A stretch of 64,000 bases of DNA from an uncultured Spirochaetaceae bacterium (GTDB lineage Bacteria; Spirochaetota; Spirochaetia; Sphaerochaetales; Sphaerochaetaceae). Under the pieces are notes generated by a model. That model was not told where the DNA came from. It saw only the letters and a program-made list of their open reading frames with translations, and did not search any database. Position numbers and translations under genes: made by a program. Below, piece by piece: positions 18,395 through 27,069 of the stretch (the first letter of the stretch is position 1; each line of letters starts with the position of its first letter). The DNA is taken from the NCBI GenBank assembly GCA_944388955.1, contig CALXKJ010000010.1:16198-80197 (forward strand), given 5' to 3'.

Positions 18395-19720
18395 ATGAAA
18401 CGACTTTCACTTATGGCATTGGTACTCATACTTTCCCTCACAGCAGTCTTTGCTGGCGGGCAGAAAGAGCCTAGTGCAGCTGATGGAGAACTCAGCGGAG
18501 AAATAACATTCTGGCATTCATTCACACAGGGAAAGAGAATGGAAGCCATCCAGGATGCTGCCAATGAATTCATGGCTATGCACCCTGGTGTGAAGATCAA
18601 CATCGAAACAATGGCATGGGGTGATTTCAATACCAAATGGAATGCAGGTCTTACAACAGGAGATCTCCCTGATATGAGCACGGCGCAGAACACAGGAGAA
18701 GTCGCGGAAATGCTCAACGTTGAGGTCCTCAGACCAGCTGATGGCGTAATTGACGCTATCGGGCGAGAGCGCTTTGCGGAAAACGCACTTGCTGACATGA
18801 CTCAGGATGGTAATGTCTATGGTATTCCATATTATTCTCACGCTCAGGTCATGTGGTACCGTGAGGATCTCCTTGCCAATGCTGGTCTCGATGTTCCTCA
18901 GACATGGGATGAATTCCGTGACGCTGCAATCGCATTGACAAAAGACGGCATATACGGAGCTGCCGTATCATTCAGCCCGAATGACCTTCTTGGCACAAGA
19001 TATCTCAACTACTATGTCCGTTCAGCTGGCGAAAGCCTCCTCAACGATGACCTCACGGCAAACCTCACAAGCGATGCTGCTATTGAAGGAATCAAGTTCT
19101 GGGTTGATATCTACAAGAACTGCTCACCAGCTGAGACAATCAACTATACTGTCAATGATCATGCAACGCTTTATTATCAGGGAATCACAGCATTCGATTT
19201 CAACTCAGGCTTCATGATTGATGGTGTAAGAGCTAACCGCCCTGATATCCTCGATACCGTCTCATGCGCACCGCTTCCGAAGATCAATGAATCAGATCCG
19301 TACTACAGCGCTGAAGCCACACAGATTCCTATCGTGATCTGGGAGAATTCAAAGCATCCTGAAATCTGCGAGGCTTTCATCGAGTATCTCTTCCAGGAAG
19401 ACAATTATGTTGATTTCCTCAGCGCTGTGCCTGTTGGAATGCTTCCTGCAATCTCTGGTATCTCCGACCTCGAGGCGTATAAGAGCAATCCTACAGTCCA
19501 GCAGTTCGCCGAGGAAGAGAAAATCATCGCAGAAGCTGTCGCAGCAGGAAGAGCTATCGGGTTCGAGCATGGACCTAGCGCTCAGGCAGGACTTCTTGCT
19601 AATCAGGGTGTAATCGAGGAAATGTTCCAGGATATCATAATGAACAACACACCAGTCGAAGAAGCCGCAGCAGCAGCTGAAGCTGAACTTAACGAAATAT
19701 TCGAAACTATGGTCATGTGA
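18395..19720 (+). CDS. ABC importer sugar-binding protein
   Basis: A 441-aa extracytoplasmic solute-binding protein of the family 1 sugar type. It has a signal peptide with likely cleavage at AVFA-GG (no lipobox Cys), then ITFWHSFTQGKRMEAIQDAANEF and the usual GDLPDM motif near residue 85. The C-terminal tail is Ala/Glu-rich (EEAAAAAEAELNEIFETM), typical of this family. Start at 18395 follows TGGAGGAA; the frame upstream is leader. Its position between the AraC regulator and the permeases, with nanA downstream, suggests sialic acid or 2,7-anhydro-sialic acid as ligand (inference). Confidence 0.9.
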   Translation: MKRLSLMALVLILSLTAVFAGGQKEPSAADGELSGEITFWHSFTQGKRMEAIQDAANEFMAMHPGVKINIETMAWGDFNTKWNAGLTTGDLPDMSTAQNTGEVAEMLNVEVLRPADGVIDAIGRERFAENALADMTQDGNVYGIPYYSHAQVMWYREDLLANAGLDVPQTWDEFRDAAIALTKDGIYGAAVSFSPNDLLGTRYLNYYVRSAGESLLNDDLTANLTSDAAIEGIKFWVDIYKNCSPAETINYTVNDHATLYYQGITAFDFNSGFMIDGVRANRPDILDTVSCAPLPKINESDPYYSAEATQIPIVIWENSKHPEICEAFIEYLFQEDNYVDFLSAVPVGMLPAISGISDLEAYKSNPTVQQFAEEEKIIAEAVAAGRAIGFEHGPSAQAGLLANQGVIEEMFQDIIMNNTPVEEAAAAAEAELNEIFETMVM

Positions 19721-19730
19721 CCACCACAAA

Positions 19731-19751
19731 AGCGGGGCAATTCGCCCCGCT
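19731..19751 (+). promoter_or_regulatory. Intercistronic hairpin after the binding-protein gene
   Basis: AGCGGGGC-AATTC-GCCCCGCT, an 8-bp GC-rich stem 10 nt after the stop codon, with no T-tract behind it. Such hairpins protect the binding-protein mRNA or attenuate the permease genes, giving more binding protein than membrane subunits. Confidence 0.65.
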
Positions 19752-19769
19752 CCCCTCTAGGAGAACATA

Positions 19770-20687
19770 ATGATCAGCCTTAGGAAAGGCAGAACAAGCA
19801 TTCAGGGCAGCTCCCTTACAAGATGGATTTTCGTAGCGCCTGCAATGCTGGTTGTGATATGCCTTCTCATCTATCCGCTTTTGTCGACAGCATTGTATAG
19901 CTTTACCAACAAGACGATGATAAGGAAAAGCTTCAGTTTTGTCGGGTTCGAGAATTATATAAGAATCCTCACCGATCCTGATTTCTGGACATCCTTCGGT
20001 CATTCGCTTGTCTGGACGATATTCAGCGTGATAGGACAAGTAATAATAGGATTTATCGGAGCTCTCTGTCTCAATAGAATCAAATCACCGGCAGCAAGAA
20101 GCATCTTCAGGATTGCAGCTATCATTCCATGGGCATTCCCTTCAATCGCTACAGCTATGACATGGAAATGGTTATTCAATGGAATCTATGGTTTTGTTCC
20201 GGAGATGCTGCAGAAATTCGGACTTACAGACGGTCTTATCCAGTTCTTCTCTGATCCATCGCTCGTACTTCCAGCACTTATCTTCATAAATATCTGGTTC
20301 GGTGCACCTCTTATTCTCGTCAACGTCTACGCAGCCCTCCAGACCATACCTCAGGATCAGTATGAAGCTGCACAGATTGACGGCGCATCAAGCCTGCAGT
20401 CATTCAGGCATATAACGCTGCCGCATATCAGGACTGTTGTAGGACTCCTGGTTGTACTGAGAACAGTATGGGTATTCAACAACTTTGATTTGATATACAT
20501 GATCACTGGCGGTGGCCCAGCAGGTGCAAGTTCAACAATGCCTATCTACATCTATGACACTGGCTGGACAGGCAGACTCGTAGGCAGAGCATCTGCGGCA
20601 TCAATACTGCTTCTGCTCTTCCTTGTCATACTCTGCGTGCTTTACTTCAAAGTAATCAGCAAATGGGAGAAGGAGGATGTCAAATGA
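19770..20687 (+). CDS. ABC sugar permease, first subunit
   Basis: A 305-aa inner-membrane subunit of the MalF/UgpA type with about six helices (FVAPAMLVVICLLIYPLLSTALYSF at the start). The EAA loop reads EAAQIDGASSLQSFRHITLPHI, the contact for the ATPase. The start follows TAGGAGAACATA. It overlaps the next permease gene by 4 bp. No ATP-binding subunit is encoded in the cluster, so a shared MsmK-like ATPase from elsewhere is expected. Confidence 0.93.
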   Translation: MISLRKGRTSIQGSSLTRWIFVAPAMLVVICLLIYPLLSTALYSFTNKTMIRKSFSFVGFENYIRILTDPDFWTSFGHSLVWTIFSVIGQVIIGFIGALCLNRIKSPAARSIFRIAAIIPWAFPSIATAMTWKWLFNGIYGFVPEMLQKFGLTDGLIQFFSDPSLVLPALIFINIWFGAPLILVNVYAALQTIPQDQYEAAQIDGASSLQSFRHITLPHIRTVVGLLVVLRTVWVFNNFDLIYMITGGGPAGASSTMPIYIYDTGWTGRLVGRASAASILLLLFLVILCVLYFKVISKWEKEDVK

Positions 20688-21520
20688 GTCTTAAGAAACG
20701 ATTTACACCAGGAACCTGCTTCTCGTATGTCTATCTTACAATCATCGCTGTTGTGGCTGTATTCCCGCTCTTATGGCTTCTTGTGTCTGCTTTCAAATCA
20801 AGCGGTGAGATGCTAGCCAACCCGACAACTATTCTTCCGAAGGAATGGACTCTGGAGAACTTCAAGACTGTCCTGTTTACACTGAAGTTCACTGTAAATA
20901 TTAAGAACAGTCTCATAGTAGCACTAGTCACAACAGTCATAGCGACATTCATTTCATCGCTTGCTGCGTATGGAATCATCAGGTTCTTCCCGAGACTCGG
21001 GAACATCATGACGAAGATTCTCATCACGACATACATGTTCCCTTCGATCATGCTTGTAATACCTTACGCGGTTGTAATGAATTCGCTTCATCTTACAAAC
21101 ACCAGAGGTGGTCTTGTACTCGTATATATGTCATTCAGCGTACCTTACGCTGTGTGGATGCTTGTTGGATTCTTCAAAACTGTACCAATCGGAATCGAAG
21201 AAGCCGCAAGAATCGATGGAGCTAACCGCTTCCAGGTATTCACACGTGTTGTAATACCGCTTGTACGACCGGGAATAGTCTCCACAGCTATCTATGTATT
21301 CATAAATGCGTGGAATGAATTCCTCTATGCCTTGCTTCTCGTTTCAAGCTCGGCGAAGACTACCCTATCGGTTGCTGTAAAGACTCTTGAGGGTGCAGAT
21401 ATCCTCAACTGGGGCTCGATGATGGCTGCAAGCGCGATTGTCGTTCTTCCATCAATCATATTCTTTATCCTTATACAGAATAAGATTGCAGGTGGACTGA
21501 CAGATGGTGCTGTCAAATAA
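20684..21520 (+). CDS. ABC sugar permease, second subunit
   Basis: A 278-aa MalG/UgpE-type permease with about six helices and the EAA loop EEAARIDGANRFQVFTRVVIPLVRPG. The start at 20684 (MSLKKRFTPG) follows AAGGAGG and overlaps the first permease stop (ATGA). It pairs with the preceding permease to form the translocation channel. Confidence 0.93.
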   Translation: MSLKKRFTPGTCFSYVYLTIIAVVAVFPLLWLLVSAFKSSGEMLANPTTILPKEWTLENFKTVLFTLKFTVNIKNSLIVALVTTVIATFISSLAAYGIIRFFPRLGNIMTKILITTYMFPSIMLVIPYAVVMNSLHLTNTRGGLVLVYMSFSVPYAVWMLVGFFKTVPIGIEEAARIDGANRFQVFTRVVIPLVRPGIVSTAIYVFINAWNEFLYALLLVSSSAKTTLSVAVKTLEGADILNWGSMMAASAIVVLPSIIFFILIQNKIAGGLTDGAVK

Positions 21521-21545
21521 ATCACTTCAATAGGAGAAAGAAAAA

Positions 21546-22661
21546 ATGAAAACTATCAATTATGGTATAGTGGGAACAGGATATTTCGGAGCGGAGCTCG
21601 GAAGAATACTGAGAACTCTCGACGGCGCTGCTGTTGTAGCCGTTTATGATCCTGAAAACGGCAAGACAATCGCTGAAGAATTCGGATGCAAATGCGAGGA
21701 TAGCCTTGAAGCGCTTGTCTCAGAGCCTGATATCGATGCTGTAATCGTCGCAACACCAAACTATCTGCATAAGGAGCCTGTAATAAAGGCTGCTGAACAC
21801 AAGAAACATGTATTCTGCGAGAAGCCTATTGCGCTCTCATACCAAGATTGCGATGAGATGGTAAAAGCTGCAGAAAAGAATGGTGTCATATTCATGGCTG
21901 GACACATAATGAACTTCTTCCATGGAGTAAGGCTCGCAAAGAAATTCATCCAGGAAGGAAAAATCGGAAAGCTTCTTTATGCCCACTCTGCGAGGAACGG
22001 CTGGGAGGAACAGCAGCCAGAAATAAGCTGGAAGAAGATCAGAGCGAAGTCAGGAGGACATCTATATCATCATATCCACGAGCTCGATTGCATACAGTTC
22101 ATCATGGGGCCTGCAACAGAAGCCACGATGATCGGAGGAAATGTTGCACATAAAGGTGAGCATTTCGGAGATGAGGACGATCTCCTTCTTCTGAGCCTTG
22201 AATTCGGGAATAACACATTCGCGCTCATTGAGTATGGATCAGCTTTCCACTACCCCGAGCACTATGTGCTTATCCAAGGAACAGAAGGATTCATCAGAAT
22301 CGACATGTGCAACACTGGCATGACAGTGAAGACCAAGGACGGGAAGATAGAACACTATACGACACATGCGACAAAGGAGCTTGATGAGGAAAGAACGCAT
22401 ATTTATCACAGTACGGAGATGGATGGGGCCATACAGTATGGACATCCGGGAAAGAAACCTCCAATGTGGCTGCAGAGCGTAATGAACAATGAAATGAGGT
22501 ATTTCAACGGCATTATGCATGGCGATCCGATTCCAGAGGAATTCAAGCCGCTCATGACAGGTGAAGCTGCAAGGGCCGCAATTGCAACAGCTGATGCCGC
22601 AACTCGCTCTAGAATGGAAGATAGGAAAGTAAAGATTTCCGAAATTACAGGAGAGGTGTGA
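21546..22661 (+). CDS. Gfo/Idh/MocA oxidoreductase, candidate 2,7-anhydro-sialic acid converting enzyme
   Basis: A 371-aa NAD(P)-dependent oxidoreductase. The N-terminal Rossmann fold begins NYGIVGTGYFGAELGRIL; the family Lys lies in FCEKPIAL; the C-terminal domain has GGHLYHHIHELDCIQFIMG with several His likely lining the active site. Family knowledge: NanOx of Ruminococcus gnavus and YjhC of E. coli, of similar length and fold, interconvert 2,7-anhydro-Neu5Ac and Neu5Ac in clusters with a binding protein, two permeases and nanA. The same context here makes that role the best guess; other sugar dehydrogenations remain possible. Start follows AGGAGAAAG. Confidence 0.75.
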   Translation: MKTINYGIVGTGYFGAELGRILRTLDGAAVVAVYDPENGKTIAEEFGCKCEDSLEALVSEPDIDAVIVATPNYLHKEPVIKAAEHKKHVFCEKPIALSYQDCDEMVKAAEKNGVIFMAGHIMNFFHGVRLAKKFIQEGKIGKLLYAHSARNGWEEQQPEISWKKIRAKSGGHLYHHIHELDCIQFIMGPATEATMIGGNVAHKGEHFGDEDDLLLLSLEFGNNTFALIEYGSAFHYPEHYVLIQGTEGFIRIDMCNTGMTVKTKDGKIEHYTTHATKELDEERTHIYHSTEMDGAIQYGHPGKKPPMWLQSVMNNEMRYFNGIMHGDPIPEEFKPLMTGEAARAAIATADAATRSRMEDRKVKISEITGEV

Positions 22662-22662
22662 T

Positions 22663-23583
22663 ATGGGATTTGCAATCACAGACATCAAGGGCGTGATACC
22701 CGCGATGATAACGACATTCGACAAGGATGAGAAAGTAGACCTCGGGAGAGCGGAGAAGCTGACTGAGTTCCTCATCGGAGAGGGAGTGAACGGTCTCTAT
22801 ATAACGGGAAGCACGGGAGAGGGCTTCCTGATGACAGGAGAAGAGAGGAAGGCATATGCCGAGAGAGTCGTGAAGACTGCCGCCGGGCGCGTTCCCGTCA
22901 TCGTCCATGTCGGAGATATAGGGACGAGGAAGTCAGTCGAGCTTGCCGAGCATGCGGAGAGCATCGGAGCCGATGCCATCTCATCCGTCCCTCCTTTCTA
23001 CTACCATTTTTCAGCCGATGACATCTATTCATACTACAGTGACATATCATCATCGGTATCGATACCGATGGTGGTGTACAACATCTCGCTTGCAGGGCTT
23101 ATGGACTCATCGCTTGTTAGGCGTCTTGCCTCAATCCCCGGCGTGAGGGGGCTGAAGTTCACATCGCGGGAGCATGATGATATGTGCGCTCTGAAGATGG
23201 AACTCGGAAAGGATTTCATGATCTATTCCGGCTGCGATGAGATGGCGACTCAGGGGCTTCTCGCAGGAGCTGACGGCATCATCGGCTCATTCTATAACAT
23301 GCTGCCCGATACATTCCTGAGGATCTATGAGCTTGCGAGGAAGGGAGACTACACTGGTGCATTCGAGGTCCAGAAGACAGCGACAACTGTCATAAAGTAC
23401 CTCGTGAAGTGGGACTTCTTCCCGATTATGAAGGCCCTGATGACGGATGCGGGAATCGATGCCGGATACTCAAGGCGTCCATTCCATCTACCGGATGAGG
23501 AGACTATGAGAGAGATCAGAGCCTTCTGCGCGGATATGAAGAAAAAACACCCTGATATCCCAATGAGATATCTTGGCGCATGA
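22663..23583 (+). CDS. nanA: N-acetylneuraminate lyase
   Basis: A 306-aa class I aldolase of the DapA/NanA family. GSTGEGF (NanA form, against GTTGE in DapA), the catalytic Tyr in VVYNISLAG and the Schiff-base Lys in VRGLKFTSREHDDM are all present. It splits N-acetylneuraminate into N-acetylmannosamine and pyruvate. GAGAGGTG precedes the ATG, one base after the oxidoreductase stop. The genes for the next steps (nanK, nanE) are not in the window. This gene uses more GC-rich codons than its upstream neighbours. Confidence 0.85.
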   Translation: MGFAITDIKGVIPAMITTFDKDEKVDLGRAEKLTEFLIGEGVNGLYITGSTGEGFLMTGEERKAYAERVVKTAAGRVPVIVHVGDIGTRKSVELAEHAESIGADAISSVPPFYYHFSADDIYSYYSDISSSVSIPMVVYNISLAGLMDSSLVRRLASIPGVRGLKFTSREHDDMCALKMELGKDFMIYSGCDEMATQGLLAGADGIIGSFYNMLPDTFLRIYELARKGDYTGAFEVQKTATTVIKYLVKWDFFPIMKALMTDAGIDAGYSRRPFHLPDEETMREIRAFCADMKKKHPDIPMRYLGA

Positions 23584-23589
23584 ACGAAA

Positions 23590-23620
23590 GCAAGATGGGA
23601 GGATTCTCATCTTGCCTGCC
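23590..23620 (+). terminator. Hairpin ending the nan operon
   Basis: GCAAGATG (23590-23597) and CATCTTGC (23608-23615) form an 8-bp stem seven nt after the nanA stop, followed by CTGCCTTTTC. It also overlaps the stop codon of the GntR remnant on the other strand. Confidence 0.55.
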
Positions 23621-23759
23621 TTTTCTCCTTCAGGTGCATGTAGCTTTCCGTGAAATGGAATTCAAGTGCTTTGCAATATGCGTCATAATCACGAGCTTCA
23701 AGCGCCTCTACAATCTGGATGTGCTTTTTATACCGCACGTCCAGATTCCATCTGTTAAT
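23607..23759 (-). pseudogene. Remnant of a GntR-family (FCD domain) regulator
   Basis: Minus-strand translation gives about 50 residues ending at a TGA (23607-23609): YKKHIQIVEALEARDYD, then AYCKALEFHFTESYMHL and a basic tail. The pattern of His, then EAL-ARD, then HF is the last two helices of an FCD ligand domain. Upstream in the same frame there is a stop (23760-23762), and no DNA-binding domain or start codon is left before the SGNH gene promoter. NanR and many sialate regulators belong to this family, so this is probably the decayed former regulator of the cluster, replaced by the AraC protein (inference). Confidence 0.6.
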
Positions 23760-23850
23760 CTATCTTTCTTTTGCCGTTCAGAAACTACCTAATTTGTACT
23801 TCAATCTCTATTTCAGTCTGCAACCCGTATGCAGGAATCCAACAGAAATT

Positions 23851-23878
23851 TTCACATATCCATTTTGTGTACTATAAT
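23851..23878 (+). promoter_or_regulatory. Promoter of the SGNH hydrolase gene (leaderless type)
   Basis: -35 TTCACA (23851-23856), 16-bp spacer, consensus -10 TATAAT (23873-23878). The ATG at 23886 is 7 nt later with CTCCCGT between, so no Shine-Dalgarno. Confidence 0.65.
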
Positions 23879-23885
23879 CTCCCGT

Positions 23886-24536
23886 ATGAAAGAAACAAAG
23901 AAATCAGTGCTCTGCTTTGGAGACTCAAATACATATGGATACAATCCGGAAGACGGAACAAGATGGCCCTTTGAAGCCAGATGGACGGGAATAGCACAGC
24001 AGGAACTCGGTAATGACTACAGGATAATAGAAGAAGGTCTTGGAGGAAGAACGACAGTATTCGAAGATCCATTCCATGCTGGAAGGAAAGGAATAGATTC
24101 CATTCCGATGATGCTTGAGACTCACCTGCCCTTAGATCTCATTGTCATCATGCTTGGAACCAATGATTGCAAGAACTGCTTTCCATCCACAGCGAAATCA
24201 ATCGCTTATGGCATTCTGAGGATAATCGATACAATCAAGGCTTTCCCTTTTCCAGACTGGACAGATATCCCTGAAATCCTCGTTGTCTCTCCTATTCACA
24301 TTGCGCCGAACCCTGAAAACGGCGGAAGCGTGACTTTCGATAAAGCTTCTCATGAGAAATCACTTCAGTTCAGTGAGTATTACAGAATAGCTGCTAAGAA
24401 CGGAGGTGCGGATTTTCTCGATGCGGCCACGATAGCGAAACCCGGAATTGATGGTATACATCTTGGCTATGACGGACACAGGAAACTTGGAATAGCAATG
24501 GCAGTGAAAATCAGAGAAATGCTGGAGAAACACTGA
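23886..24536 (+). CDS. SGNH/GDSL-type esterase, candidate sialate O-acetylesterase
   Basis: A 216-aa esterase. Block I is CFGDSNTYGYNP with the catalytic Ser, block II EEGLGGRTT with the oxyanion Gly, block III MLGTNDCK with Asn, and block V GIDGIHLGYDGH with the Asp-x-x-His pair. The RWPFEARW and LGGRTTVFEDP motifs place it with the arylesterase/acyltransferase subgroup. No signal peptide, so cytosolic. It follows the nan cluster and a similar gene occurs in related gut clusters, so removal of O-acetyl groups from imported sialic acid is plausible but unproven. It has its own promoter. Confidence 0.8.
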   Translation: MKETKKSVLCFGDSNTYGYNPEDGTRWPFEARWTGIAQQELGNDYRIIEEGLGGRTTVFEDPFHAGRKGIDSIPMMLETHLPLDLIVIMLGTNDCKNCFPSTAKSIAYGILRIIDTIKAFPFPDWTDIPEILVVSPIHIAPNPENGGSVTFDKASHEKSLQFSEYYRIAAKNGGADFLDAATIAKPGIDGIHLGYDGHRKLGIAMAVKIREMLEKH

Positions 24537-24937
24537 TTATAAGTCTTCTGCTGATATGAAATGCCTTTCGATATGCATTTATTTGCAAATATAAATTATA
24601 TAGTTTTCATATTATTTATTATTGTTAGATGATAATTATCATTTATTTTTATTGTCTTTTATAATTATTTTACAATAAAAAGTAGCAAACATCTCATATA
24701 CAAGATATAAATCAGATTTGTTTTATAATCTGATAAATACAATTACTTGCAGTTTGCATTTGTGATTCGTATCGGAAAGAGAAGTATCGATATGAAATCT
24801 AAATTGCCATACTTCAGTAAGAAGCCACGATTACGATGATTTATTTACGATGAAAGAATAGGTTTTTCTTTACTTCCGGCATCCGAGCCTTTAACATCTT
24901 TTTTAATAAGCTTATTTAATTCAAAAGGAGGATTCAG
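24537..24937. other. AT-rich intergenic region before the EF-G-like gene
   Basis: About 400 bp without a supported gene. It contains a 14-bp palindrome ATGATAATTATCAT (24629-24642) and an 8-bp inverted repeat ATCAGATT / AATCTGAT (24711-24718, 24727-24734). Near the end is the strong Shine-Dalgarno AAGGAGG of the next gene. No tRNA or known riboswitch fold is recognisable by eye. Confidence 0.6.
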
Positions 24938-27022
24938 ATGAGCGTCAATACCAAGGATATCAGGAATGTGGCAATCATCGGCCATAATGGTACGGGAAAG
25001 ACTAACCTCATAGAGCAGATGCTTTACTATGCAGGAGTTCTTTCCCACCCGGAAACGGTAGACAGCGGCAAGACCATCAGTGACTATACTGACGAGGAGA
25101 TCCAGAGGAAGATGTCCGTCCACTCAGCACTTGCTTCATTCGAGTGGGATGGAAAGAGAATAAATGTACTTGATACTCCGGGAACCGGAGACTTCATCGG
25201 AGAAGCAATCTCCGCATTCAGAGCTACTGAAGCTGCGCTCATGCTTATTGATGGAAGAGAAGGCACGCAGATCGAGACAATCAAGCTCTGGAGAAGACTG
25301 GATGAGAGAAATAAGCCTAGAGCTGTATTCATCAACAAGATGGATAAGGAAAGAGCAAGCTTCAGGCATACGATAGATTCACTTGTAGAAGAGTTCGGCG
25401 CGCATTTTGTCCCTGTCGTCATGGCACTTGGTGAGGCAGAGGAATTCAAAGGAGTCATCAACCTTATTGAGAATCAGGCATATGAGTACCATGAAGGCGG
25501 AAAGGAGACGCCGATGCCTATTCCCGAGAAATACGCAGCTGTAGTAGAGGACTTCAGGGCACGTCTTATAGAGAATGCCGCAGAAGGTGCAGACGACCTC
25601 ATTGAGAAGTATTTCGAGGAAGGTACACTCGAGCCTGATGATATCAGAAGAGGCCTTGCGGAAGGCATGAGAGTGAACAGGGTTGTTCCTGTGTTCTGCG
25701 GTGCAACTGATAAAGGCGCTGGTATCACTTCCCTTCTGAACTTCATCAAGAACAACTTCCCATGGCCGCTTGGCATCGAGGAATACATTATCGGACACGA
25801 GGGAGAGGAAACGACACTCCAGATTACTCCTGAAGGTCCATTCTCCGGATATGTATTCAAGACAACAATTGACCAGTTCTCAGGAAAGATGAGCTTCATA
25901 AAGATCGTCACGGGTACACTCACACCAGAGACAGATATCTACAACAATGAAATCGGCAAGAAAGCAAAGCCCGGAAAACTCTACAGAGCTGTTGGAAAGA
26001 AGCTGATAGAGACTGATTCTCTTATCGCCGGTGATATCGGCATCATCACTAAGTGCGATATCGCATACACAAATGCGACACTCGTTGCCGGTCCAGAGTA
26101 TCTGAGGCGCTTCAGACCGCTCAGACTGCCTCAGCCGATTTACCAGCTCGCGATTTCCGCAGAGGACAAGAAGAGCGAAGATAAGATGAACGACGCCCTT
26201 CACCGCATTGCTGAAGAGGATCTCACATTCCAGATGTCCTATAACGAGGAGACGAAGGAATCAATCATCGGGGGCATGGGCGAACTTCATATAGGAATCA
26301 TTCTGGACAAGGTCCGCGAGAAGCAGAAGATAAAGATTCTCACAAGAACACCGAAAGTCGCTTATCGCGAGACAATCACAAAGGATTCAGGGCTTGCTGA
26401 GTACTCGCACAAGAAGCAGACAGGCGGCCATGGACAGTTCGGAAGAGTCGTTATCGATATCGCGCCGATTGAGAGAGGAAAATACTACGAGTTCACGAAC
26501 GCCATCAAGGGCGGTGCTATCTCCAAAGGTTACATACCTGGCATAGAGAAAGGCCTTCAGGAAGCAATGAAGGAAGGCTATCTTGCAGGCTATCCTCTTG
26601 TTGATATCGGCATCACGCTTCTCGATGGAAAGGAGCATCCTGTTGATTCTTCTGAAATGGCATTCCGCCTTGCTGCAAAGGGTGCGATGGAAGTGGCTCT
26701 CGCGAAAGCCGGATGTGTCCTTCTTGAGCCTGTCATGAAGGTCGACGTGTATGTTGATGATGAATACCTTGGTGCAATTCTCTCCGATCTTTCATCAAAG
26801 AGAGGGCGCGTGCTTGGTCAGGAAGAGAAAGGTCATGTTGTATGCGTAAAGGCAGAAGTACCGATGGCTGAGCTCAGGAACTATGCGATCGAGCTGAAGT
26901 CCATGACATCAGGAACAGGCTCATTCGAACTTGAATTCGACCACTACGAAGAACTTCATGGAAAACTTGCTGACGATGTAATCGCGGAAGCAAAGAAAGC
27001 CAAGGAAGAAGCAGAAGCCTGA
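24938..27022 (+). CDS. EF-G-like translation GTPase (EF-G-2 clade)
   Basis: A 694-aa protein with the five-domain EF-G layout but altered GTPase motifs. G1 is GHNGTGKTNLIE instead of AHxDxGKTT, the G2 effector loop lacks RGITI (KMSVHSALASF in its place), G3 is DTPGTGDF without the catalytic His of DTPGH, and G4 NKMDKE is kept. These changes mark the EF-G-2-like group (as in Thermus), whose job is uncertain; the missing switch II His suggests slow or no ribosome-stimulated hydrolysis. Domain IV (YRETITKDSG, KKQTGGHGQFG) and the C-terminal GTGSFELEFDHYEE are intact. Start follows AAGGAGGATTCAG. Confidence 0.88.
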   Translation: MSVNTKDIRNVAIIGHNGTGKTNLIEQMLYYAGVLSHPETVDSGKTISDYTDEEIQRKMSVHSALASFEWDGKRINVLDTPGTGDFIGEAISAFRATEAALMLIDGREGTQIETIKLWRRLDERNKPRAVFINKMDKERASFRHTIDSLVEEFGAHFVPVVMALGEAEEFKGVINLIENQAYEYHEGGKETPMPIPEKYAAVVEDFRARLIENAAEGADDLIEKYFEEGTLEPDDIRRGLAEGMRVNRVVPVFCGATDKGAGITSLLNFIKNNFPWPLGIEEYIIGHEGEETTLQITPEGPFSGYVFKTTIDQFSGKMSFIKIVTGTLTPETDIYNNEIGKKAKPGKLYRAVGKKLIETDSLIAGDIGIITKCDIAYTNATLVAGPEYLRRFRPLRLPQPIYQLAISAEDKKSEDKMNDALHRIAEEDLTFQMSYNEETKESIIGGMGELHIGIILDKVREKQKIKILTRTPKVAYRETITKDSGLAEYSHKKQTGGHGQFGRVVIDIAPIERGKYYEFTNAIKGGAISKGYIPGIEKGLQEAMKEGYLAGYPLVDIGITLLDGKEHPVDSSEMAFRLAAKGAMEVALAKAGCVLLEPVMKVDVYVDDEYLGAILSDLSSKRGRVLGQEEKGHVVCVKAEVPMAELRNYAIELKSMTSGTGSFELEFDHYEELHGKLADDVIAEAKKAKEEAEA

Positions 27023-27040
27023 TTCATCAGACAGAGATTT

Positions 27041-27069
27041 CAGGGCAGTGAAAGCTGCCCTGTTTTTTT
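27041..27069 (+). terminator. Rho-independent terminator of the EF-G-like gene
   Basis: CAGGGCAG-TGAAAG-CTGCCCTG followed by seven T, 18 nt after the stop codon. Confidence 0.95.

Noticed and set aside
24629..24642. Fur box
   Set aside because: The 14-bp palindrome shares only part of the Fur consensus, and no iron genes are adjacent.
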